From Piromyces finnis (Eukaryota > Neocallimastigomycota > Neocallimastigomycetes > Neocallimastigales > Neocallimastigaceae): a stretch of DNA of 64,000 nt. This document shows positions 39,645 to 58,680 of this stretch, piece after piece; position 1 is the first letter of the stretch; each line of letters starts with the position of its first letter. Where the stretch lies: contig MCFH01000025.1 of assembly GCA_002104945.1 (NCBI GenBank), positions 186,001 to 250,000 of the forward strand, written 5' to 3'. Below the pieces are notes generated by a model. It made no database searches and was not told the origin of the DNA. It saw nothing but the letters and a program-made list of their open reading frames with translations. A program made the position numbers and the translations under genes.

Positions 39645-40533
39645 TTTAATAGTAATTGCTAATTGTAATTATAATATTTTTCATCAAAACTGAAATGTCA
39701 AAACAATAAATAATATTCCCACCTACTTTAAATAAACATAAATTATATATTAGTTTTTTATTTTTATATAAATAACGGTTATTTATTTATGATTTTTAAA
39801 GTTTGCAATTCTGATTATATAAATAAATTATACAATATTATTATAATTATAATTATTTATCTATATATATTTATTTATTTAATATTTTTATTATTTTTAT
39901 TATCATTCTTATTATTAAAAGTTCAAATTTAAATATTACTTTTTGGAAATTAAAACATTATTAATACTATTAAAATGCAAAAATGCAGTGATATTAAATA
40001 TATCTAGTATTTTATACTTTTAAAATAATAAATTGAATTTTAAAAATAAATTTCATATTTTATTAATAATAATTTATGTTAATTTAAAAATTTAAATAAT
40101 TAGAATTGTTATAATTAAAATATAAAACATATTTAATATGATTTCATTTTAAAAAGACTCTACTTGAATTTATATATATTTAAAATATTAATATTTATTG
40201 TAATACTTTCATAATAAAAACAAGGAATAGAATAAAAAAAAAAAAAAACCTTTTTTATACATTATTAATATTTATTTGAACAATTTTTTTTTTATAAAAT
40301 TATATATAAAACAAAATATCATTTCTCATGGCAAAAATGTTTTACATGTTTCACATGTTTCACTATAATAACACTAACAAATAATATCAAAAAAATGTTA
40401 TAAGCAATATAATGACAAAGGTTAATAACATTGTTATAATTTTAATATTTATTTCCATTAGATTATATTAATTTTTTATTCAAAAAGAAAAGCATCATTT
40501 AAAATTAACGATATAAAATGGAAAATGTATAAT

Positions 40534-40568
<35 letters not shown>

Positions 40569-41288
40569 TTGAATATATCATATTATTATTATGAAGCTTT
40601 AGAATAAAAGCAAATAAAAGCGAATAGAAAAAAGAATTTGAGTTTTCTATAAAGTGCTTTTTAATTATAAAATTCATTACGAAAAAAATAATTAAAATAA
40701 TAATCAATTAAAAAAGAATTAAAAGGATGCTTAGTTATAACAAACTTCTTTTTTTATTTTATTTTTTCTTTTTTTTTTTGGGACTACTGAACTTTTCATT
40801 TTTTTTTTTTACTTTGTAAAATTATCTATTAAATTTAAAATTTAAATTTTTAATAATTAAAATTAATTTTACTTAATTTTTATTGGATGAACCATTTAAA
40901 AATGATCTTTTAAAAAAATTTTAAAATAAAAGGAATGTAGATGGACAATGAAATAAGAAAAAATGTTAATAAAAATATAAATATAAAATTCATTTATATA
41001 TTATTTAAATTAGAAAAAAAAATAAAAAAATAAAAAAAAAAGGAAATTTAAGAGTATTAAGACATTAAAATAAACAAAAGAAAAAAAAATATAAACTTTT
41101 ATAGTTGAAATATTTTTAACTTTGAAATTTCGAAATTAATTTATTTCAATAATTATTAATAAAAGAGTTTATTTTATATAAATTAAAGAATTTCAAAAAC
41201 AAAATTCATATTCCCAAACTCTCAATTTCCATTGTTAATATTATTTTTTTACTGTTAAATAAACTGATATTATATTCATATATATTAA
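39645..41288. promoter_or_regulatory. Divergent spacer before topoisomerase III
   Basis: A 1.64-kb A/T spacer between divergent starts. A short triplication-like stretch (TTTTACATGTTTCACATGTTTCAC near 40340-40362) is the only visible repeat. No open frame with protein character. Confidence 0.5.
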
Positions 41289-46847
<5,559 letters not shown>

Positions 46848-46873
46848 AATAGTCTAAATATTCCAATTTTCAT

Positions 46874-46930
<57 letters not shown>

Positions 46931-48187
46931 AACTATTATAGATTTAAAAAATAATCATCATAGTAATAAAAATATTTAATATTATTTATAGATATATATA
47001 GAAATAAATTATTATAAAAAAAAAAAAAGAATCATTTTCTCTCTCCCTCTCTCCTACCACATTAGCATTACATAGATACATATACATACATAGATACACT
47101 AAATTTAACAGGAGTGTAATTTAATGATTTCAATACTACTACTACAGGAAAAAAAAAAAAAAAAAAAAAAGACAATAATTGAAAATAAAAGAAATTTAAA
47201 TAAAAAATATAGATATAATATAAAAAATAGAGATAGTTATATTGTATAAATTTAAATAAAAAAGTATTAATATAAATATTTTAATGTGAAAAAAAAACCT
47301 TTTTTTTTTTTTAATTTTACCACAAAAATATATATTTAATAATATTCTAAAAGTCCAAAAAAAATATATATATATTAAAATTTTATTTATTGTTGCTTTT
47401 TTTTTTTTTTTTTTTTTAATGATGGAAGTAGGATATAATTTTTTTAAAATAAAATAAAAAAAAAAATACATTTATTTCTTTTTTTTTTTTTTTTCTATTT
47501 ATGTTTATATATATATATTATTATTATTATTTTTTTCTAATTTTTTTTTTTTTTTTAGTTTATTTATTTATTTTATTTGTTTGCTTCTTTTTATTATTAT
47601 TATTATTTTTTTTTTTTTTTTTTTTATTTTTTTTTTTTTTTTCTTATTGCTCATTTTCTCTCTTTTCATTATTATTATTCTTATTATTATTATTATTTTT
47701 AATTTTCGTTTTTTTATATATACATATAAAACACATAAAAATAATAATAATAATAGAATAGAATACTCTTTTTGTGCATATATGTATATATATATAGAAT
47801 ATAGAATATAGTAATAAAAATAGTTGTTTTTTTTTTTAATTATTAATTTCTATTAAAAGTTACTTTACATATAATTTAATAATTTTTTTTATATACTTTT
47901 CTTTTTTATATAAAATAAAATATTATTTTAATTTTTTTTTTTTGCTTGCTGTTACTTTTTTATGATGATAAATTCTCATTTTCTTTTCTTTCTTTGAAAT
48001 ATCTTTTATATATACTGTAATAAACTATTAAAAAAAAAAAAAAAAACGCTTATAAAATACATATTAAATAGGATATATATTATTATCTTTTTTTTTTTCT
48101 TTATCCAAAAAAAAAAAAAAAGTATATGAAAAAAAATTATAGCTATAATAAGAAAGAAATATACGAAATAATGATAATGAATTTACT
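46848..48187. other. Convergent spacer, poly-T rich
   Basis: 1.34 kb between the TOP3 and SEC16 stops. It has a poly-T run of about 30 (46899-46929), several long T runs with TTA interruptions (47480-47700), and a C/T-rich patch CTCTCCCTCTCTCCTACC near 47039-47057. The open frames on both strands are Phe/Ile/Leu artefacts. Confidence 0.6.
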
Positions 48188-48922
48188 TTAGTTAAATGAT
48201 GGTGGTGGAAGGAAGGATGAACCAATACTTTTTGTTGGTGTTGATGAGCTTGCCATAACATCTACATAACGGTTTCTAGCACCACGTTTTATATTACCAG
48301 TAGAACGTTTATTAGAAATACCAAATTTAGAATTACCTGCATTTAATAAACTTTCAAGATCCGTCTTTCCTGATTTATTAACAAGTGAAGTATTATTGAC
48401 TGCTAATGTTGGTACGGTTGGACCGGCTGGACTTGTTACTGAATTATTAGACATATTTAATGATGGAACAGATGAAGGAGTAGTGGCAACTGCTGGTGTT
48501 GCTTTTGGTGGTGGAGCTAATTTCTTTTCTTCTTCTTCTGTAGCATTTGGATTAACCCATCTCTTTTTTACTGGATCATAATAAATGGTCTTCTCTTCAC
48601 CAAGATTGGCCTTAATGACCTTTTCACCTTCTTTATTATTATTCTTACCAAATATTTTACCAACAATTGAGAAAACAGAACCTATAAATTTTAATTTTAA
48701 TGGTTAAAAGGTTAATAATGATAATTTCCTGAAATCTATATTGCCAAAAAAAAAAATTATATAAACTTACTTTTTTCCTTATTATTTTCATTTTCACCCT
48801 TTGATGGGGATGGAGATGGTGGAGCTTCATCCTCTACTATATCTTCTTTTTTTTCTTCTTCTTTTGTTTTAGATAATTTAGAATTATTTCCAAAACCTAA
48901 ATCATCGTCATCATCATAAGAG

Positions 48923-48968
<46 letters not shown>

Positions 48969-51900
48969 TTTCATAATCATAGGATTGGTAGGTATTATTA
49001 TCAAAAGTATTATAGGATTGGGTAGCAGTAGTAATATTATTTTCATTGGAATAGGTTTCATTTGAAACATAATTCATTAATGGTTGAGTAGCAGTTTCTT
49101 CAGTAGCTGAATATGGTAAGTTGTTCTCTTGAAGAGTATTTAAAAGGGTGTTGTCAGAGACATCCTTTTGAGTATTATTGGAAGTGACTGATTGTTGTTG
49201 TAATGAAGTTTGAATTTGTGGTTGTAATGGTGTTTGAATTGATGGCTGTATTTGTGGTTGCATTTGTGGTTGAATTTCTGGTTGAGTTGCTATTGGTTCT
49301 GCTTGGTATCCTGAATAATAGGATTGAGGATTATAATTTGTGTAGTAGGAAGTCATGTAGCCTTGATTATATCCATTCATACTATTGATACTTGCATCAA
49401 CTGTCGATACAACGGTATTATCCATAGTTGATATATTATTACTGTTAGAAATAACTTCTGATTGTTCCTCTTCTGGCTTTACCTCTTCTTCTTCTTCTTC
49501 TTCTTCTTTCTCCTCCTCAATTTCTTCTTCATCAACTTCTTCTTCTTCTTCCTTTTCATCCTCTTCTTCCTTTAATAACTCTACTGGTATTAATTCCATT
49601 TCATATTTTTCAATATTAGGTAAACTAAATACATCATTAACAACTTCAAATTTAGCATTCTTTTCATTCCATTCATCAATATTAACATCTTCATCTTCAT
49701 CAATAAGCCATGATCTATTACAACGATGTTCTAAATCACGAAGACTTTCTAAGAATCGTTTATGGAAATAAGGTGATGCTTTAGTGTAACTTTGAACAAT
49801 CTTTGTAATATTTTTACAATATTCAGTTGCTCTTTGAACATAACCTAAATCAGATAACCACCATGCATAGGCTAATTTGTAGGATTGGAAATGTGGAATA
49901 CCAAGTCCATTTTCACTATTTTCTTTCTTTCTTAAACTTAAAGCATATTCATAAAATTCAGTTAATTGAACAGCTATTGGGTTTCTGAGTGCATTATTAC
50001 CATAGACACTATCATCAACACCAATTAAAGTTAAACGAACATCTTCTTTATCAATACTAGTAAATATGGAATCCTTTCCGGAAAGAATATAACTATTCCA
50101 AAAATAAAATGGTTTAAAAAATTTTAATTAAAAATAAATCATTATAAAAATAAAATTAATATATATATTTCTTTTTTTTTTTTAATAAAAATATAATATT
50201 TTTTGATTATATATATATACAGATCTGTGAAACTTTAAAAATACATACCATATATGAGCAGCGAATCTATTACCGGCTTTCATAAGAGAATCACCAAATT
50301 CAACAATAGCATCTACACTTTCTTTGGTATTATAACCTAAAAGAGTGGCTAAAGTGGTTCTCCATTTTTCTGATGACTTTACAACAGAAGTTGGGAAAAC
50401 AGAATTAATAACTTCCTTTTCTCCATTAGCAAATAAACTATATAATAATTGAATATTTGGTCTTGCCATATTTTCATCTTGAATATCATTTCCAAAAGCT
50501 TCCTTGGTGTAACTAATAACAACATCCTTATAGGCGTCTTTACTTACAAAGTTTGAAATAATTAAGGCATGTGTCCATAAACGGTTATCTTTACAAAAAT
50601 CAACTGCACCTTCTAAATCACCTTTCATTAAATATTCTTCAAGTTGATCAATTTGAACAGATTGAATAGCTTGCTGACTAATACTGCTAGTTGGTTTTAA
50701 CATTCTATTTGTTGGAATTAATAATTTTCTTAATTCTTGTAATGCTTCTTCCTTGACATCACTATTACAATTTATACATTAAATATAGCCAGTCATAGGG
50801 ATAAAAAAAAATGAAAATAGAAGATATAATAATTAACACGATAAATTGTGAGATGAATAGATTAGATCATAGATAAATAATAAAACACAATAATAATGAA
50901 TAAAAATTTATATTGATAATTATTAAAAAATAATAATAAATAAAATATAAATATATAAATATGAATAGTACCTTCCGCTTAAAACACCATTATATTCAAT
51001 AAAAAGTTTAACTAATTTCCAAAGGACGGTTTCATCGTTTAATGAACTAGAGGAATAATTACTGGTAACTTGAACAATACGATCATTGATTTGTTCAAGA
51101 ATTTCTTTTTTATTAGCACCTCTTTTCTTTGTAAATGGATTTAAAAGAGGACCCTTGAATCTCTTTTCACTTTCTGAAAGGCATGGATCCATCACTGATT
51201 TTAATGATTTTATTATAATTGGACCAGCAGTGGCCATTTTTTCATTAACAGAACGATACATAAATCTTTTGTCATTTGGATCGATAGGTTTAGCCTTTGG
51301 GAACATACAAATAATTTTACCACCAAAACCAAAACGAACAATTGGGCAACCATTCTTTAAATAAACAAGTGGATCTCTTGAACGAATACCTTCTTGAATA
51401 TAACGTTGATTTGGATTAGTACTTTCATTTGATTTATAAACATGCTTAACTTTTGGTACACCAAAAGAGTCCATAAAGGAAGTTGTTGGAACTTCTGGTT
51501 CTTTTTCTACTGGACCTTCATTTAATAATTCTGGACTATAACTACCATAATTATTTTCTGGCTCCTCTGGTTTTTCATTATAACCTTCATAACTATAACT
51601 ATTATCTGTTTCTGATTTTGGTTCATTTTCATAAGAACTATAGCCATATATATTTTCTATTTGATATTCCTTATTTTCGGATTCATTGATGGTTACTTGA
51701 TTAGTTGTTGTTGTTGTTGTTGTTGCTACTGTAGCTGAATAATTTGGATAATAATCCTCTGGTGGATAACTGTAGGTGGAATAACTAGCTTCTTCATTAT
51801 TCTTTGGTTCATTTTCATGAACGCTGGTTGCTGGCTTATTAACATCTACATCGTTTGTTTCCGTTGTTGGCATAGTATAGTTTTCACCTGGTGGCATATA

Positions 51901-53153
51901 ATAACCCATAGAAGAATTATCTAGTACACCTGTTGGTGGTTGTTCGATAATACCAACATTTTCTGGTTCAATTGGTTCATTTGGTGGATTATATGAAGAT
52001 TCGTAAGATGGATCGTAGGATGGATCATAGGATGGTTCAATAGTGGATGGTTCAGCAGGTGGTTCTATTGGTTGTTCCATTGGAGGTTCTATTGGGGCTT
52101 CATGGGTTGGGTTATTAGAAGATGATAGTTCCATATCAGTTTCATTTTTAAATGTTGGGGTTGATGGAACAAAGGTTTCACCTTCATATTTGTAAGATTT
52201 GAAACCATACTTTGATTTTTTAGTTTTTAAACTATAAGAGTTTCCTGTTGGAAGTGGTGGATCAAATGAAGATTGAATAGATGATGGATTTTGTAATGCA
52301 GAAACAGGTGTAGATGGTTGAGTTGCTGGTTTACTGGAAGGTGTTTGACCTGGATTAGCATATAAAGATACAGGTGTTTGAGTTGGAGTTTGAGGCAAAA
52401 TCATTGGTGGTTGACTTGGTGTCTGTGGTAATTGTTGAGATAATTGTTTAGGTGTCTGTGGTAATTGTTGACTTATTTGTTGTGGAGTTTTTGGTGGTTC
52501 ATTTTGGTAATATAAGTTTGGTTCTGGTTGACTAGTTGGTGGCATTTGCTGTGATGGTTGTTGTTCATTTTGATAATAATAATTTGGTTGTTCAGGTTGA
52601 CCTTGGGAAACCATCTGTGAAGGCATTTGTTGAGTAGTTTCAGGAAGTTGTTGTTGTTGTTGCAATTGTTGTTGTTGTTCATTTTGGTAGTATAAATTAG
52701 GATCTAATTGATTTGGTTGTGGCATTTGTTGTGGTAATTGTTGTGGAGTTTGTGATTGTGGTTGCATCTGTGGCTGTTGTTGTTGTTGTTGTTCATTTTG
52801 ATAATTATAATTAGAATCAGGTTGTGGCATTTGAAGAGGCATTTGTTGAGGTGTATTTGGTTGTTGTTGTTGTTGTTGCTGTTGCTGTTGCTGTTGTTGT
52901 TGTTGTTGTTGTTGTTGTTGCAATTGTTGTTGTTCATTTTGATAATACAAGTTTGGATCCAATTGATTTGGTTGTGGCATTTGTTGTGGTAATTGTTGTG
53001 GGGTTTGTGGATGTGGCATTTGTTCTTGTTGTTGTTGTTGCTGTTGTTCTGGTGGTTGTAATTGTTCTTGTTGTGGTAGTTGTGGTTCATTTTGATAATA
53101 CATATGTGAATCCATTTGGTTTGGTAGAGATATTTGTTGTTGTTGAGCTGGAG

Positions 53154-53186
<33 letters not shown>

Positions 53187-54180
53187 TTGGTGGTGGATAA
53201 TACATATTTTGTTCTGGACCCGAAGGATGGAATTGTGGTGGTAATTGCTGCTCATTTGGATATTGAGGAATTGGCTCAGGTTGACCTTGAGGAAGCATTT
53301 GAGGTTGCATTTGTTGTGGTGGTTGTTGTGGTGGTTGTTGTGGTGGAAGTTGTTCATTTGGTGGATAATACATATTATGTTCTGTTGGACCACTTGGTTG
53401 CATTTGTTGTGGCATTTGTTGTGGAGTTGTTGGGTGTGGTTGTTGTTGTTGCTGTTGTTGTTGTTGTTCATTTGGTGGATAATAAAAGTTTGGATCGACT
53501 TGACCTTGAGGATGTAATTGTTGATTCATTAGTTGAGGAGTTGAGGTTTGCTGGTTCATTGGTTGAGGTTGTGGTTGTTCATTTTTATAATTATTAAAAT
53601 TCTGATCCATTGGACCTTGTTGAGGAATTTGTTGTTGTGGTACAAATGATTTTAAATTATGTCTTGACTTTTTTCTAGATTTAAGATTATATGAATTTTG
53701 GTTATTTTTAAATGAGCTAGTTAATTGTAAGGGAGGATCAAATGAATTATGAGCAACCGAAGAAGAAGGTGGGTTCTTTGGTTGTGATTCTGAAGGCATA
53801 GGTTGCATCATTTGTGGAGAAGGTTGACCCATAGGGGCCATTGGTTGTTGAAAACCTTGTGGTGCTTGTGTTTGTGATGGTTGGTCATTTTGAAAATAGA
53901 AATTTTGTTCCATTGAACCTAGTCGCATTTGTTGTTGTTGTTGTTGTTGTATTTGTGGTTCATTTGGATTATACATATTTTGTTCAGGTTGACCTGGTTG
54001 AGGTCCATCTCTATTACCTACTGGTTGTTGTTGATAATTTCCTGAAGGATTTGGTGGAAGTTGTTGTTGTGGTGGTGGTGGTGGTTGTTGAGTAAATTGA
54101 GGATCTTGAGGTTGAAAAGCATTATTCATTTGGTAATTTTGAAATTGCTCTTGATTAAAAATCTGTCCATTATTAGACAT
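48188..54180 (-). CDS. SEC16: COPII coat assembly protein SEC16
   Basis: Sec16 scaffolds ER exit sites and organises COPII assembly. Four minus-strand exons, 50972-54180, 50249-50761, 48771-50092 and 48188-48681, give 1845 aa in phase. Residues 1-700 are Gln/Pro-rich with internal repeats (described separately). A central conserved region (about 960-1060) contains GCPIVRFGFGGKIICMFPKA. The helical ACE1 domain (about 1090-1390) contains YLMKGDLEGAVDFCKDNRLW, HALIISNFVSKDAYKDVV and the splice-restored AAHICYILSG. A Glu-rich acidic run follows, then Asn/Gln-rich sequence. The conserved C-terminal part has TIYYDPVKKRWVNPNA and GARNRYVDVM. Family assignment is firm from the ACE1 domain and the C-terminus. 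Confidence 0.93.
52160..53745 (-). other. Duplicated SFDPPL basic module in SEC16
   Basis: The module SFDPPL...NSY-x-LK-x-x-KS...KS-F/Y...FVP occurs twice. One copy is at about residues 146-181 (DNA 53638-53745), containing SFDPPLQLT and NSYNLKSRKKSRHNLKSFVP. The other is at about DNA 52160-52270, containing SFDPPLPTGNSYSLKTKKSK. They bracket repeats 3-13. Confidence 0.75.
52494..53994 (-). repeat. SEC16 N-terminal degenerate Tyr/Gln repeats, about 13 copies
   Basis: Within the Gln/Pro region, a core of the form G/N-Q-P/L-D/E-x-N-x-Y-Y-Q-N-E-Q recurs about 13 times. Examples are GQPEQNMYNPNEPQ, GPTEHNMYYPPNEQ, NQLDPNLYYQNEQQ (twice) and SQPEPNLYYQNEPP. The copies are spaced by poly-Gln and by PQQMPQ-type spacers. 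Copies differ, so this is old repetition and not a recent tandem array. The plus-strand Val- and Leu-rich readings of the same DNA are artefacts. Confidence 0.8.
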
Positions 54181-55664
54181 TTTTATTATTTATTTATATT
54201 TTTAATGTATCTAACAAAAAAAACTGTATATTTTATTTTTATATATAATAATATTGTTGTTGTTTATTATATCATAAACTTGTACTTCTAAAAGATATTT
54301 TATTTTATTTATTTATATTATTTATATTTTCTTTAATTGTAAATAAAGTTGTCAAAAAAAAAAAAAAAAAAAGGAAAGCTTTTTTTTAAATTATTTTTGA
54401 TATATTTATATATAATATATTTTTATAGTTTTAATTTTCTTTTTTTTTTTTTTTTTATATTTTATCTATTTTCCTTTTTCCTTTTTTTTTTTTTTTTTAA
54501 AAAAATTGTTTGTTTATTTTCTTGTTATTTTTCTAAAGAAGAATACTTTTTTTTTTATTTCTTTATTTTATACTCTAAATAAATAAACTAAAAAATTTAT
54601 TATTTAAATTATTTAAAAAATAAAAAATAAAAAATGAAAAAAAAATTAATTATTATTAAAAGTTATAATTATTATTTTTTTAATTATTATTATTATTATT
54701 ATTATTATAAAAAAAAATTAATTAAAAAAAAAAGTTAATCATCCTATTTTTCGAAGGATTAAAAATTTCTTTGAAAAGTCTAATAGGACTTTTTTTTTTT
54801 TGTCTACTTTGTATACCTTTTAGAATTATTATTTATCAATTACAATAATAATAATAATAATAAAATATATATATATAATAGTATGATGTTAATTTTTCTT
54901 ATTATCAATATAAAAAAAAAAAAAAGACTTTAAACTTTTTTAATTGTATATATAATTCACCTCTTCCTACTTTGTCTTCTCTTTTCATGAAATTGATTGA
55001 TTTTATTTGTTAATTTATTTTTAAATACAATTATTAAATTAAAAATATACAGTTGATATATATTATGATTATATTTTAAATTATTATAATTAAATTAATG
55101 ATTTTATTTACATCCATCCAATGGATACATTACATTTTTTATATTACATTAAGACAGAAATTGTAATATAAATAATGTAATAAAAAACTAGGGTTTTGGT
55201 GGTGGTTAAAAAGGTTTTCAATACTAAAGGAATTAAAAAAAAAAAAAAAAAAGAATACAATTCAATAAAATAATTCATTTAGACATTAATTATTATTTTA
55301 TATACTTTAAATATTTAGTTTATATAATGGATAATGGTATCTTTTATTTAGTGTTTAGTAAGGAACTTTTTTTTTTTTCATTTAATATTATTGACCATGA
55401 ATAGGCTACAATAAAAATAAGATATTCTTTCATCCTTGAAAACTATATTCCTCATTACCATGATTATAAATATCTATAAAGTAGTAAGAAATTAATAATA
55501 ATTAGATTTAGTAATTCATACTTCATCGTATTTGATGTACAAATACATACAAATTATAATGTAATGAAATGTATACAATATAGTTTTCCTATTAAATTTA
55601 ATCCAAAATCAATAAAAAAAAAAAGTAGAAATGTGGTAGTAAAGGTTATAGCTTTATACATATA

Positions 55665-55695
<31 letters not shown>

Positions 55696-56643
55696 GAAAC
55701 TATTATATATAGTATTATTATTATTAAAACAGGATATATTACCATGATATAAATATTCAATTTTTTTTTTTTTTGAAAAAAAAGATATGTCTATATCTAT
55801 TATAAATATTCTATAATTTATCTTTTTACACTATTAGAAAATAAGTAAAAAAAAAAAATTTTTTTTTATTAACTCACTTTATATTTATAAACAAAAGGAA
55901 ATAAACAATTTTTATCCTTTATAACTCTTTTTATATAAAAAAATTTTAATAAGGTAATATAAATCATAATGATGATTCTATTTTCCTATATGATCCATCT
56001 TCTTTATTACTACTTTCTTATTTATATTTCATATTTCACCACCTTATATTTCATACGTTTAAAATGAAAAAAAAAAAAAAAGTCACCATCCTTAAGAAAA
56101 AAAACTTCACCACCAGTTACACTTTATTTTATATCTTCATTTCAAGATATATACAATTTAATCATGGATAATAATACTTTTTTTTTTTAATTAAAAAGTT
56201 TATATTAATTGTCCAATTCTAATGTTACATTTATTGTGGCTGTTGCAAATATTATTAATATTTTTTGTATAAATGTACCTTTTTGTTATACTTTTCGCTG
56301 TATTTGTTTGTTGCCATATATCATGACATCTGAAGCTAGCGAAATTGAGTGTCATTATCATAATAATAAATCAGTGATACTTCTTAATAACTATCCAAAA
56401 GTTATAATCCAACCCATAGTAAAACCAGACTGAAACATTATTTTAATTGAATAAATTTAAAAGTATCAAATTACTAAAAATATCTCATTATAAATCTATT
56501 TATTTATACAATAGATTTACTTAATATAATGTAGTATGAGTATGTGCATTCAGAGTGTAACTTTTGTAGGTACAAAAAAAAAAAATATATTTACTCTTTG
56601 AATATATGTTTCATATTAAAATTTCGATTCTTTAATATTTCTT
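54181..56643. other. SEC16 upstream spacer with a small open frame
   Basis: A/T sequence with homopolymers, including an (AAT)n tract at about 54845-54862. An open stretch at 56209-56433 reads protein-like, with Cys/Val/Pro and mixed codons (SEASEIECHYHNNKS, PKVIIQPIVKPD), but has no ATG start. It may be an exon remnant or a decayed gene. I do not call it as a gene. Confidence 0.5.
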
Positions 56644-56969
<326 letters not shown>

Positions 56970-56984
56970 TTTTACTTATAGCAT

Positions 56985-58680
56985 TTATTTTTCTTTAAAG
57001 CTATTTATTAAAACATATATAAAACCATGGTTTTTACTTTTATTTTTTTGCTTTTTATTATCCTTTTCTTTTCTTTTATTTTTTGTATCTATTTCAATAT
57101 TATTTAACTTTATTTCATATTCATTATTGCCATTCTCAAAGGAAAATGTTAATTTTTCTATCTCGTCACTATGAAGGTAAATTTTTCCATTATCATTTAT
57201 ATTAAGATACTTATTATTTTCACACTCTACATTAGAATCGTTTACATAGTTTGGATTATTTACTTTGGCAAAAATAACTTCCACTTCTTCACATAAATGT
57301 TTTCACGATAATCTTTTTTTGTATCTAATTATCCTTCACTGTCTGTTTTTTCTATTTTGCAATTATAATCACTATATACCACAAAAAAATTTCGATTTCC
57401 AAGTGATGAATTTAAGTTTTTTTCTTTTTTTGTTTGAACAATATAAACCGTCGTAATATTTTTTGGAGTTAGATAATCTTTTATTTTTTTAAAATTTGTA
57501 TTTGTCTCCGTTTTATTTTTCTTATTTGTTTCTTCTTTTCCTATCACTACAAGTTTTCCATTACTATTAATATAATAAACTTTTTCATTTTCAAAATCTA
57601 CTTCCCTTTCCTTATTGTTAATCATGTATTTTTTGGAGACAATGACATAAACATTAGGATTTAATTTGTTAAATAAGTCAGAATATTCGGAAATAATAGG
57701 TTCTGTCTTTTTTAAAACTATATCTTTGAAATCACTAAAGGTTTTATCTAAATAGACATAGGGACTATTTTTGTCGGTATTCAAATTATCTAAATATAAT
57801 GGTGATTCATAGATAATATTTTTAACGGCTGTTCTTTGCGGCCCATTCAATTTATCGAAATCATTTACATTTTCATAATTCAATATATCATAATTTCTAC
57901 CAGTGACATATTTATGGTTATTATCTTTAATACCAAAGTAATGTTTATCTATTTGGGTTATCATTTGGTTATAGCCACTTTCAACATTAAATGGATGGAT
58001 TAATATATCATTAATTGATTTTAATGATATATTAATTGATTTTAATATCTTATCATTGTCGTATTTACTATCTTCGTTTAATTTTTTTGCGAAATCATTT
58101 AAATCCCTACAAAAAAAAAAGTTTCTCGATCTAAAGCCATAGCTAATTTTTTTTAAATTCATTAATTTCTCTTTGCATATCTTCATTTTCTCTCATTACA
58201 AAAATTTTCGAACCATACTTTTTAATCAAATAATGTGAAAACATATCGACTACATTGTTTTTATATTCTGTTTTTGCAGAGTTTAATTCGTCAAGATCTT
58301 TAACAATTTTAAAGTTTACATCTTCATAACCAGAATCTTCAAAATTTAATATGTCGTCTGAAAATTCAAGTTTAAACGAATTTAGATCAGGAAATTTTTT
58401 ATTATTGTAATTATTATTGATAGCCCTATTATAACTTTTTGCTAAACTTAATAACTGAATTTCAGGATTTCGACAATTTTGCATTTGAAATTCATGGTAT
58501 GTTTCTATATTTTTTGTAATCCTTATATCTAAATTTCCTATTCTATCCAGATTTTTATCTTCCACATTATATTCTTCTAAATCTTTTTTGTATTATTACT
58601 TAAGAAAATATTAAATTATCAATAATTAAATTTCTTACATACTCTTTTTTATCCTCATTCGTAATATTACTACTATTCAT
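56985..58680 (-). CDS. Orphan protein, about 480 aa; model uncertain, possibly decayed
   Basis: Three open blocks on the minus strand lie in different frames. A consistent canonical model is 58671-58680, 58219-58582, 57340-58106 and 56985-57286. It uses GT..AG introns of 88, 112 and 53 nt and starts MNS. The alternative is a decayed gene. Supporting decay, the frame before the second intron continues smoothly as REINEFKK, then SYGFRSRN in the next frame across an A8 run, and the last join needs an unusually short intron. The protein is Asn/Lys/Asp/Tyr-rich and soluble, with beta-like repeats of the form VYYINSNGKLVVIGKE and KYLNINDNGKIYLHSDEIEK, and a conserved-looking LNGPQRTAVKNIIYESPLYL. 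I recognise no family. GC is well above the flanks. Confidence 0.5.

Noticed and set aside
47196..47811. Phe/Ile/Leu-rich frames on both strands
   Set aside because: Products of poly-T and TTA runs in the TOP3-SEC16 spacer.
52756..53597. Plus-strand Val/Leu-rich frames, some over 250 aa
   Set aside because: They are antisense shadows of the SEC16 Gln codons (CAA/CAG read as TTG/GTT). The SEC16 frame has clear family domains on the minus strand.
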